In this document: positions 31,801-38,361 of the stretch, in pieces | How positions within the stretch are numbered: position 1 is the stretch's first letter | How the letters are laid out: every line of letters starts with the position of its first letter | From: Acidobacteriota bacterium | GTDB taxonomy: Bacteria > Acidobacteriota > Terriglobia > Versatilivoradales > Versatilivoraceae | NCBI GenBank assembly: GCA_003224725.1 | Contig: QHZQ01000010.1 | Location: 1 to 38,361 of the forward strand | DNA: 38,361 nucleotides | Direction: 5' to 3' | Position numbers and translations under genes: made by a program | Notes under the pieces: generated by a model | Told to the model about the DNA's origin: nothing | The model's input: only the letters and a program-made list of their open reading frames with translations | Databases searched by the model: none

Positions 31801-32707
31801 TTCCCACCGGCAAACCCGCTATTTGAAAGGTCCCGTCCAGCCCCGAAAGTGTTGAAACGGTCGGGCTGCCCTGCTTATCCAGCACAACCACGTGGGCTCC
31901 AAATACGCTGGCACCGTTGTTCGCAACTCGTCCGCTAAAGCCTCCTGTCGAATTGGTGAAGTCAGCTGACGGGTAAATGACTGAGGCCCCAATGATGTCG
32001 TCACTCTTCAGCACGCGCGGAAACAGGTCCCCGCGTGAACCGGTGGGATTCATGGTGGCTGAAACTATCGCTGTATGGTCTAATCCCAGGAAATGTCCAA
32101 TCTCATGAGTGGCGATGGCTTGGATGTCGAAGGCATCACTGTCTCCACTGGTTGAAAAACGGAGAGCTGGATTAAAAAGGATATCGGCATCTAAGAAACG
32201 TCCAGAAGCAGTCGTCGAAATGGTGACTGCGATAGCTCCTGAGGCAAAGGAGAAGCTGGTATCTTGAAATGTGATCAAATTCGTCCCATCGTGGCCACCG
32301 CTTTGAATCTCAGTAGTACCCTGGTAGCTGAATTCAATCGTGGATGTCGGAATGTCTTGCCACGTTTCAAAAGCCTTTTGGATGGCAACGAACTCGCTTC
32401 CATTACTCGAGGAGGGTAGTCCAAGCACGCTGATTTTGTAAGGGACAGGCTGGTTCTGCCATTTGGCATTAGACTCCACCCGCACAAAGGCAAGCACTGA
32501 TGACGTATCACCGAGGACGGCCAAGACGAGGGCTGAAGAAAGGCCAGATTTCAGGGAGTGCCAATTGCGACAAAATTTCCGCACAAACCTGACCAGGAAG
32601 ACTTGCAATTTCTCGCGATATAGACGAATGTCCATGAACGGCGACGAAAACCACGCGGTCGAAGAGGTTGCTCCAAACAAGACGTTCTGTTGCAGATGGG
32701 CGCCCAA
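28817..32707 (-). CDS. Large secreted metzincin (matrixin-like) metalloprotease with carboxypeptidase-regulatory-like and IPT/TIG-like domains
   Basis: HEIGHFLGLDHTAIVSATMNP zinc motif with Met-turn candidate; PTLSSITPDSGAREGGTTVTVSGSNF (IPT/TIG-like); C-terminal tandem duplication. Likely start is the internal MDIRLYREKL. Confidence 0.85.
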   Translation of the reverse strand: MGAHLQQNVLFGATSSTAWFSSPFMDIRLYREKLQVFLVRFVRKFCRNWHSLKSGLSSALVLAVLGDTSSVLAFVRVESNAKWQNQPVPYKISVLGLPSSSNGSEFVAIQKAFETWQDIPTSTIEFSYQGTTEIQSGGHDGTNLITFQDTSFSFASGAIAVTISTTASGRFLDADILFNPALRFSTSGDSDAFDIQAIATHEIGHFLGLDHTAIVSATMNPTGSRGDLFPRVLKSDDIIGASVIYPSADFTNSTGGFSGRVANNGASVFGAHVVVLDKQGSPTVSTLSGLDGTFQIAGLPVGSYSVYAEPLDGPVTETAMGGQFDSRVNVNFTTTFLGNTPDFSSRQMVNVAPGNNLPNVNISVLPQPASLLNLTSPALGVRVSQGVSGPFTVRGDGLSAGTSFLITGLGVSLGSATLVGTGNVHLSVTTDPSAPVGLRSLFAQRSDGLSALTGGFIITGTPPTLSSITPDSGAREGGTTVTVSGSNFVRGTSVYLAGLPLSNLLIVDSSTIQATTPPNTAGSLTALVVNPDGTSAILPGAFNSLAAPPTVVSVMPSFGPPTTAVTISGTNFDSKVKNNVVRFNDVQAALVSSSPTQLVAIVPFGASTGTISVTTFGQTANGPVFTVTAPQPSSNHPQPQSRFVDASEGSGGTRLSFPNDNDDSTVQISLPFNFSLFTSTFLEGSKISVATNGWLSLNNSVPLPAEWQNGPLPGTTVPRQGIASGTAGNLPANLIAPFFDDLFLERPDSGVFTRLLGSSPNRQLVIEWSNLNIIDENGMALDTRITFEMILFEGSNDIAFQYQTLEGPRSRGGSATVGIQSAARDRAVQLSFNQARLSPGKVVIFRFNPNNGSYALSLNETIQFVPFVIDTAQFRTNLGVTNVSNQVAVATVTLYDQNGTQVGARSISVPAAGLTQLNHVIRFVGGTDATQMTNLAGSVVIFSDQPLVAYATQVHNGSNDPSLEIGKAAGGTQLMIPATTSVNQFRSSLILQNAGESVVSVSLRQRDHFGVLRGGGSVTIPSGGFFRSDDIHTTLGLSGIYGPLEITSNNAFPLVASSRVYSLTSGASGFFEGVELSKLTTTGIIPISQDTASFRTNLGINNPSESQASATVSLFDTSGTPLGSKNVLVPAHGLLQLNNVNRWLTGASGTSNTLGYIRLNSSQPVAAFSSVINNSSDDPGLALSLVSGATRLLIPSATNVKQFHSSVTVINLGNGVPAPVRVTARDISGNILAQDESIVIPINGAYNIDDILSTLGISNNYGPLVIDSLNNVPLAAVSRVYSINDKTSGFFLGQPF

Positions 32708-32763
32708 TATCGATGGTCGGGCTAAACTCTGAAACCTGCACCTTCAATCAAGCATCGGCCGGG

Positions 32764-33315
32764 TTATTTGGCGATTAGATTTTTAATACCGACGATCAGG
32801 TCGTCTAGCGGGACTCGATAAGGCTTGGCCTGCGACGAAAGGGTGTGGGTGGAAGTATCATAAAGCTGCAATCCCGATAAGCTATGAATCACTTCTTTGT
32901 AACCGGTACGAAGATCTTTCACAATCTGAAATTTTCCCTGAGAAAGTCCAACAATCTGCCAGTGGTGGTCCTTCGAAGGTTCTAAAAATAAGACGGCCTC
33001 TTCATTGGGGACAAATTGAGGCATCCCCGAAACGGTCTGTGTTATTCCGCCGACACTCCCACCCACTGTTACGACGGTGACAGATCCATTGGAGTGACTC
33101 TTAAGATTTTCACCAACTGCAAATTTTGAGTACGTTAAAATCAGGGTGCTTTTCTCATTCCAGCGACTCTCTGTCGACAAGCAGCGCCCAACGATGATCT
33201 TTTGCGCCTTCTGAACCAAATCCTCTAAAGACAATTTTTCGACCGTAGTGGCCTGAAGCGACGCGATCAACAATATCAGGATAAGGAATGATAGGGGGGC
33301 CAAGATTCGGGTCAT
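32764..33315 (-). CDS. Small secreted hypothetical protein
   Basis: Signal peptide MTRILAPLSFLILILLIASLQA; 183 aa; lies directly upstream of the metzincin gene on the same strand. Confidence 0.65.
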   Translation of the reverse strand: MTRILAPLSFLILILLIASLQATTVEKLSLEDLVQKAQKIIVGRCLSTESRWNEKSTLILTYSKFAVGENLKSHSNGSVTVVTVGGSVGGITQTVSGMPQFVPNEEAVLFLEPSKDHHWQIVGLSQGKFQIVKDLRTGYKEVIHSLSGLQLYDTSTHTLSSQAKPYRVPLDDLIVGIKNLIAK

Positions 33316-33767
33316 TGATCCTTGCGACTCCAGTCGTAGGGAATCTCGCTGGAGTGCGGGTCCACCCGAAATTCATCCGGGTCGTCGTAGTAATACACTT
33401 CGGTCGCGCAGTTCACGACGATCGCCTCGTATTCACTGATACACTTGAAGCCGTGATAAACATAATTGGGAATTTGAAGGAGCATTTGATTATGATCACC
33501 CATAAAAAACTCGTTGATTTCTCCGTGGGTGTGGGAGGCCTGGCGACCGTCGTAAAGGACAATCTTCATCATCCCGCGTACTACCACAAAATGGTCGATC
33601 TGCTTCTTATGATAATGCCATCCTTTTACCACTCCCGGATAGGCTGTGGTCAAATAAATTTGTCCAAACTTAATAAACATCGAATCATCGGATCGCAACA
33701 TCTCCATGAGGCGACCTCTCTCGTCGGCTATCACTCTTAATTGCTTTGTTTTGACTCCCTGTATCAA
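33312..33767 (-). CDS. RmlC-like cupin (dTDP-4-dehydrorhamnose 3,5-epimerase family-like)
   Basis: DERGRLMEMLRSDDSMFIKFGQIYLTTAYPGVVKGWHYHKKQIDHFVVVRGMMKIVLYDGR...VYHGFKCISEYEAIVVN. Confidence 0.85.
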   Translation of the reverse strand: MIQGVKTKQLRVIADERGRLMEMLRSDDSMFIKFGQIYLTTAYPGVVKGWHYHKKQIDHFVVVRGMMKIVLYDGRQASHTHGEINEFFMGDHNQMLLQIPNYVYHGFKCISEYEAIVVNCATEVYYYDDPDEFRVDPHSSEIPYDWSRKDQ

Positions 33768-33892
33768 AGGTTTCCTCCTATTCTACAAAGGGCCTCAGTT
33801 CCAATTCTTCGGATGGCCGGTGGAAAGGCTTCATCGAAAGGCCCTGGCCAAATGGAAGGGTGACCTATTTGTTTAAATCGTCCTTTCATGAA

Positions 33893-34318
33893 TCAATCAA
33901 TGACCTGAATCTCCTTTTCCTGGACAGTCCGATCCAGAATTGAAAAAGCGCGCACAGAAGGGGAACGTAAGGAGGCAATGAAGTAGGTACAATCAGGATA
34001 ATAGGCTTGTTCTACATCGACTGAAGAAGGATAGGCCTCCGAAGTTGGGTGAGAGTGATAAATACCTAAATGGATCAGTTGCAGAGAACGTAGCTCCTTA
34101 AAGAATCGAAGGAGGGCTCGCGGCTCCATGGAGTAACTTATGGGGCTTTGTAAGGCATTCTTCATTCTCCTGAGATGGCTGATGAGGTTTCCTTGACCCA
34201 TTAGCAGACCGCAACATTCCAAGGGAACATCCTCTCTGGCGTGCTGGATAATGGCTTCCAGAATCTCTTTTTTAATTAGGACGATGTCCACTTCAATTTG
34301 TGGAAGAACTTTCGTCAC
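33893..34318 (-). CDS. JAMM/M67-family (Mov34/MPN) metalloprotease-like protein; start revised from 34555
   Basis: ECCGLLMGQGN...HLGIYHSHPTSEAYPSSVD (HxHx10D JAMM motif). The ORF track N-terminus reads through the ftsZ terminator, so a GTG at 34318 is more plausible. Confidence 0.75.
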   Translation of the reverse strand: MTKVLPQIEVDIVLIKKEILEAIIQHAREDVPLECCGLLMGQGNLISHLRRMKNALQSPISYSMEPRALLRFFKELRSLQLIHLGIYHSHPTSEAYPSSVDVEQAYYPDCTYFIASLRSPSVRAFSILDRTVQEKEIQVID

Positions 34319-34462
34319 TTCACTTCCACCCCCTTTATCCAAAGCAGTGGTCAAGGGAAGACGTCTCTTTATTCTCTCCCCGGTGCTTTCGCCGAGGAAG
34401 CCATAGAACGGTGAAGAGGCGATCGCGATCAACCGTTGCACTAACCATATTATAAGTAAAGC

Positions 34463-34492
34463 AAAAAAGGCTAACCCACCTGGGTTAGCCTT
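34463..34492 (-). terminator. Rho-independent terminator of ftsZ
   Basis: AAGGCTAACCCA-CC-TGGGTTAGCCTT, 12-bp perfect stem; minus strand continues into a T-run (TTTTTT). Confidence 0.88.
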
Positions 34493-34517
34493 GCTGGACA
34501 TGAAAAATCCGACAAAA

Positions 34518-35717
34518 TTAGTCCGCCAATTTCCTCCTGAGGAATGCCGGAACATCCAGATCCGTCTTATCGAAGTTGGGCGGAACCGGGGCGGGGTTCT
34601 CCGGCATAGAAACGCCGAGGGCCCCGGCCTTGGCCGCTTGAGTTAAAGGTACGGATCCAGGTTCAGGTCGCATTTCAACGGTTCGTAATTCCTGGGAGTG
34701 AGGCATCTGGATCAGTGGGGCTTTCTCTTCTTTTTTGTCAAAGCCAGTCGCAATAACAGTGATTTTGATTTCATCCGTCATGCTGTCACTCAAGACTGCT
34801 CCAAAAATGATGTTGGCTTCTTCATCGGCGGCTTTGTGAATGACAGAAGCCGCTTCACTGACTTCATGCAGAAGGAGATTTTCGGGTCCCGTAATATTGA
34901 TGAGCACTCCGCGGGCCCCTTGGATCGAAGCCTCCTCCAGCAGGGGAGAAGAAATGGCTCGGCGGGCCGCATCGGCGGATCGGGTCTCGCCCCGCGCCGT
35001 TCCAGTTCCCATTAAGGCCATGCCCATGCCTTGCATAATGGTCCTGACATCGGCAAAGTCCACGTTGATGATTCCGGGAATTTGAATAATATCCGAAATC
35101 CCCTGCACTCCCTGGCGCAGGATATCATCTGCGATACGAAAGGCTTCCGACAGGCTGGTGCCTCGTTGCACCGTCTGCAGAAGGCGCTCATTAGGTATAG
35201 CAATGACGGTATCCACACACTCCCGCAATTCGCGAAGACCCTGCTCTGCCTGCTGAGCGCGTTTTTTTCCTTCAAAAAGAAATGGCCTGGTAATGATGGC
35301 AACCGTGAGGGCTCCTAATTCCGCGGCCAAGCTCGCGATGATGGGAGCAGCTCCAGTGCCCGTGCCTCCGCCGAGGCCCGCGGTGACAAAAACCATGTCT
35401 GCGCCTTCCAATACTTCGATGATTTTTTCGGTATCTTCGAGCGCAGCTTTGCGTCCAATCTCGGGGTTGGCACCAGCACCCAAACCACTCGTCAATTTCT
35501 GGCCAATCTGAATCTTCACTGCCGCGTTGGACATCTTGAGGGCTTGCAAGTCAGTATTGGCAACGATGAACTCAACCCCTTCGACTTGAGCCGAAATCAT
35601 CCGGTTGACGGCATTACCTCCGCCGCCCCCCACTCCAATTACTTTGATGACTGCACCATTGGGTGGGCCTTCTTCCAGCATAAATTTGATGGGTTGATTG
35701 GATGTCTCCAAATTCAT
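34518..35717 (-). CDS. ftsZ: Cell division protein FtsZ
   Basis: [20 protein letters not shown]...[13 protein letters not shown]...C-terminal [14 protein letters not shown]. Confidence 0.99.
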   Translation of the reverse strand: MNLETSNQPIKFMLEEGPPNGAVIKVIGVGGGGGNAVNRMISAQVEGVEFIVANTDLQALKMSNAAVKIQIGQKLTSGLGAGANPEIGRKAALEDTEKIIEVLEGADMVFVTAGLGGGTGTGAAPIIASLAAELGALTVAIITRPFLFEGKKRAQQAEQGLRELRECVDTVIAIPNERLLQTVQRGTSLSEAFRIADDILRQGVQGISDIIQIPGIINVDFADVRTIMQGMGMALMGTGTARGETRSADAARRAISSPLLEEASIQGARGVLINITGPENLLLHEVSEAASVIHKAADEEANIIFGAVLSDSMTDEIKITVIATGFDKKEEKAPLIQMPHSQELRTVEMRPEPGSVPLTQAAKAGALGVSMPENPAPVPPNFDKTDLDVPAFLRRKLAD

Positions 35718-35891
35718 TGAATGCTCCTTTCCCTAAAAAATCCGGGGATCCCTCCCCACACTGAGCGCCCCCAAATGACAAGCGAGCGACATTTTTACAA
35801 GATCCAAGCCAGACAACACCAAAGGCCATCCTGCTCCAACGCTTCCCTAAAAGTAAGAGCTTGCATTCAGAAGTAAAAACTGTGCAAACAC

Positions 35892-35920
35892 AACATAGTG
35901 TGTTTGAAATCAAAATTCAA
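35892..35920 (-). promoter_or_regulatory. Candidate sigma70-type promoter upstream of ftsZ
   Basis: Minus strand TTGAAT (35915-35920), 17-nt spacer, TATGTT (35892-35897); AT-rich upstream. Confidence 0.4.
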
Positions 35921-36001
35921 GCAAAAAATACACTATATTTTGTAGTATAGGGGTCGTTCGCGCTTCCCCCGAAAGCCGGCCCCGACAGGAAAGACAAAAA
36001 C

Positions 36002-37231
36002 TCAGCTTAGATGGGTCTTGAACCACGACAAACCTCTGGAGAGCAAGTTTCCATTAGTATGAACTTTGGCCAAACGGTAAGAATGGGTTCGATAGCCAAA
36101 GAGGACTAGACCTACAGCTGTCGAGTATATTGGACTGTTCAGTGCTTCGCCCATCCCTCCTAACCCGGCGGGAACCCCTTTTCTAACAGGGAGATCGAAG
36201 ATCTGCTCTGCTACGTCAATGACCCCTTCTAACAGAACGGTCCCGCCGGTCACAACGATCCCAGCTCCCAAGGCTTTTTCAAATCCGGTTTGCTTAATTT
36301 CTTCCAAGATCAAGCTCATGATTTCTTCGACTCGCGGTTGAATAATTTCGCAAAGAATCTTCTTGCTGATCGTTTTGGGCTGTCTTCCACCGACGCAGGG
36401 AACTTCAAAAGAGACATCTTCGGCAATTAGAGTGGATAGAGAACAGCCGTAATGGCGCTTAATCTTTTCGGCTTCCGGAATGGACGTACGGAGACCCACA
36501 GCGATGTCGTTGGTAATCTGGTCGCCTCCCAGCGGTAGAATTGACGTGTGGCGAATTGCTCCTTGGATGAAAACGGCTAAATCAGTTGTCCCACCCCCTA
36601 AGTCAACCAGGGCCACTCCAAGCTCTTTGTCATCGCTGTTGAGCGTGCTTTCCGCTGAGGCGAGCTGTTGCAGCACAGTGTCAGCTACAATGATCCCACT
36701 GCGGTTGGCAGCCGTAACAATGTTCTGAGCAGCAGTTGTGGAACTGGTCACAATATGACAGTTCACTTCCAGACGCGTCCCTAAGAGTCCCAAAGGATCC
36801 CCGATTCCATCTTGGCCATCGACCACGAACTCTTGAGGCAACACATGAACAATCTCACGGTCTATGGGCAAAGAGACGGCCTTGGCAGTTTCTATCACGC
36901 GGCGAATATCTTCCTTCATGATTTCCCGGGTATGGGCCATGATGGCCACAGCCCCTCGGCTGTTGAAGCTCTTAATGTGAACTCCGGAAAGCCCCACATA
37001 GGCGGATTCAACAGCGATTCCGGCTGTTTTTTCCGCCTCTTCAACCGCTCTCTTGATCGAACTTACGGTGGCATCGAGATTGACCACGACTCCCTTGCGC
37101 AGGCCTTTTGATTCCGCAGCGCCCATCCCCACCACGGCCAGTTCGCTCTTTTCACCCTGCTCACAAATGACTGCACAAGTCTTGGTAGTGCCTACATCCA
37201 AACCGACGATATACTTATTTTTCTTGGCCAA
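36002..37231 (-). CDS. ftsA: Cell division protein FtsA
   Basis: YIVGLDVGTTKTCAVICEQ...LVDLGGGTTDLAVFIQGAIRHTSILPLGGDQITNDIAVGL...GIVVTGGTVLLEGV. Confidence 0.98.
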   Translation of the reverse strand: MAKKNKYIVGLDVGTTKTCAVICEQGEKSELAVVGMGAAESKGLRKGVVVNLDATVSSIKRAVEEAEKTAGIAVESAYVGLSGVHIKSFNSRGAVAIMAHTREIMKEDIRRVIETAKAVSLPIDREIVHVLPQEFVVDGQDGIGDPLGLLGTRLEVNCHIVTSSTTAAQNIVTAANRSGIIVADTVLQQLASAESTLNSDDKELGVALVDLGGGTTDLAVFIQGAIRHTSILPLGGDQITNDIAVGLRTSIPEAEKIKRHYGCSLSTLIAEDVSFEVPCVGGRQPKTISKKILCEIIQPRVEEIMSLILEEIKQTGFEKALGAGIVVTGGTVLLEGVIDVAEQIFDLPVRKGVPAGLGGMGEALNSPIYSTAVGLVLFGYRTHSYRLAKVHTNGNLLSRGLSWFKTHLS

Positions 37232-37309
37232 CTTCTCCTCCGCTTAACCTTTTCAAACAGGCCCGATTATAGCTGGTCAAGAAGAAAAGGAAAAAGGCAA
37301 AAGGAAATA

Positions 37310-38185
37310 TCAGTTCCTGAACTTTTGGTTGGCCGTATTGATGACCACCTGATTGCTGTATCGTAGGTCAACTGAGTCCAGGAGGGGGTACTTTTGCTTG
37401 AGCTCTCGACTCATCGCCAAATAGCGACGAAATTTCTCCTGAAAATTCTCAGCTCCCAGATGAACCAAGACTGTGTCCTCGCTGGCAATCACAGAAACAT
37501 TACCCGTGTCTCGCAAATAAATCTCTGAAATATCCTTGCTCAGCCCGGCGCCATTGTCATCCAGTGATTGAATCAAGTCACGGTACAAGGCAATTCTTTT
37601 TTTGTTGCGCGTCAGGGTCTCCACATCAAAACCTGCTTCCAAGCCAGATAGCACCGGGAAGTCAAATCTGGAAATGGTTTCTGGCTTGTTTTCCAATAAG
37701 ATACCATCTTCGTCGACCAGAACAGTGCCACGCTCGACCCGGGCAAAGGCAATGGGAACCCGTTCTTTAATGGAGATGACCAATTTGTCGGGAAGAATGC
37801 GCTGCACAGACGCCTCTTTGACCCAGGGCAACAGTTCGATGGACTTACGCAATTGATGAATATCCAGCGCCAAAAGGTTTTTGTTCAGCTCTTCAAGCTC
37901 TCTTATCCTCATCAAAACATGGTTTTCGGATACGTAGCGAAGCCCACGAATTTCCTTGATCGCAATGTCAAACCTATGTGCATGCAGGAGAGCGTCCCTA
38001 ATGGCATAGGTTACAAAGGCGATTATCGCCAGGGCGGCGATAGCTAAGGCACCTTTAAATGATAGAGCCAGAACTCCTTTCACTGTTCTACTTCGTCCCG
38101 CTTCGCGGGGTTTCTGTTTTACCAGAATTGGACTGGATCTTTCGCCCATATATTCCGCTAGGATTCTTCCCAGGCGCCTTTCCAT
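37310..38185 (-). CDS. ftsQ: Cell division protein FtsQ/DivIB (POTRA)
   Basis: Single TM helix then IKEIRGLRYVSENHVLMRIRELEELNKNLLALDIHQLRKSIELLPWVKEASVQRILPDKLVISIKERVPIAF. Confidence 0.93.
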   Translation of the reverse strand: MERRLGRILAEYMGERSSPILVKQKPREAGRSRTVKGVLALSFKGALAIAALAIIAFVTYAIRDALLHAHRFDIAIKEIRGLRYVSENHVLMRIRELEELNKNLLALDIHQLRKSIELLPWVKEASVQRILPDKLVISIKERVPIAFARVERGTVLVDEDGILLENKPETISRFDFPVLSGLEAGFDVETLTRNKKRIALYRDLIQSLDDNGAGLSKDISEIYLRDTGNVSVIASEDTVLVHLGAENFQEKFRRYLAMSRELKQKYPLLDSVDLRYSNQVVINTANQKFRN

Positions 38186-38361
38186 ACCGCCAAAATCTCC
38201 GACGACCCAGCCCTTGACCAGGACCCTCCAGCCTTAGCAACAGCTCTTCTCCCCCCTTCCAAACGTCACCGGCACCCATGGGCATGACAAGATCACCCGC
38301 CTCCAGTTCAGGCTGAATAGAGGAGTCGACCTCCCCTAGACTACGAATGTAGCGGGCGTTT
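38088..38361 (-). CDS. murC: UDP-N-acetylmuramate--L-alanine ligase (MurC), C-terminal fragment, 5' part beyond window
   Basis: Manual translation: NARYIRSLGEVDSSIQPELEAGDLVMPMGAGDVWKGGEELLLRLEG...SGTK*; GDLVxxxGAGDVWK is the MurC C-terminal signature; position upstream of ftsQ fits. Confidence 0.8.
   Translation of the reverse strand, partial: NARYIRSLGEVDSSIQPELEAGDLVMPMGAGDVWKGGEELLLRLEGPGQGLGRRRFWRYGKAPGKNPSGIYGRKIQSNSGKTETPRSGTK

Overview
The window looks like a chromosomal segment of an Acidobacteriota-like bacterium (inference from gene content, gene order and a PheT that lacks the tRNA-bind insert). From left to right it holds: (1) an edge-truncated, two-domain alpha/beta-hydrolase (acetyl-xylan-esterase-like) that the ORF track misses, a TPR protein, an orphan SsuA/TauA-type substrate-binding lipoprotein, and a URO-D-family protein with a twin-arginine signal; (2) a minus-strand housekeeping block thrS-infC-rpmI-rplT-pheS-pheT-(zapB-like)-zapA-[candidate 6S RNA]-rny-ymdB-ffh; (3) a frame-disrupted DUF429 gene, cysteine desulfurase, mnmA and a histone-deacetylase-family protein; (4) an accessory island of DUF1080, DUF1501 and a cytochrome-c/DUF1549/LamG/DUF1553 ('PSD1') gene, with REP-like inverted repeats in its gaps; (5) a large secreted metzincin (HEIGHFLGLDH) with IPT/TIG-like repeats and a duplicated C-terminal module, next to a small secreted protein; (6) a RmlC-like cupin, a JAMM/M67 protein, and ftsZ-ftsA-ftsQ-murC(partial). 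The most useful second-look items are: the 6S candidate whose closing stem shares bases with its terminator; the AUC start of infC with GUG starts for rpmI and rplT; the +1 frame change at GAA-UGA-C in DUF1080; the degenerate nucleophile elbow in the second hydrolase domain; the URO-D protein with a Tat signal; the metzincin/partner locus; and the clustered REP-like repeats. No CRISPR array, rRNA, tRNA, integrase or transposase was recognised. No clearly novel multi-gene system is demonstrated by sequence alone.
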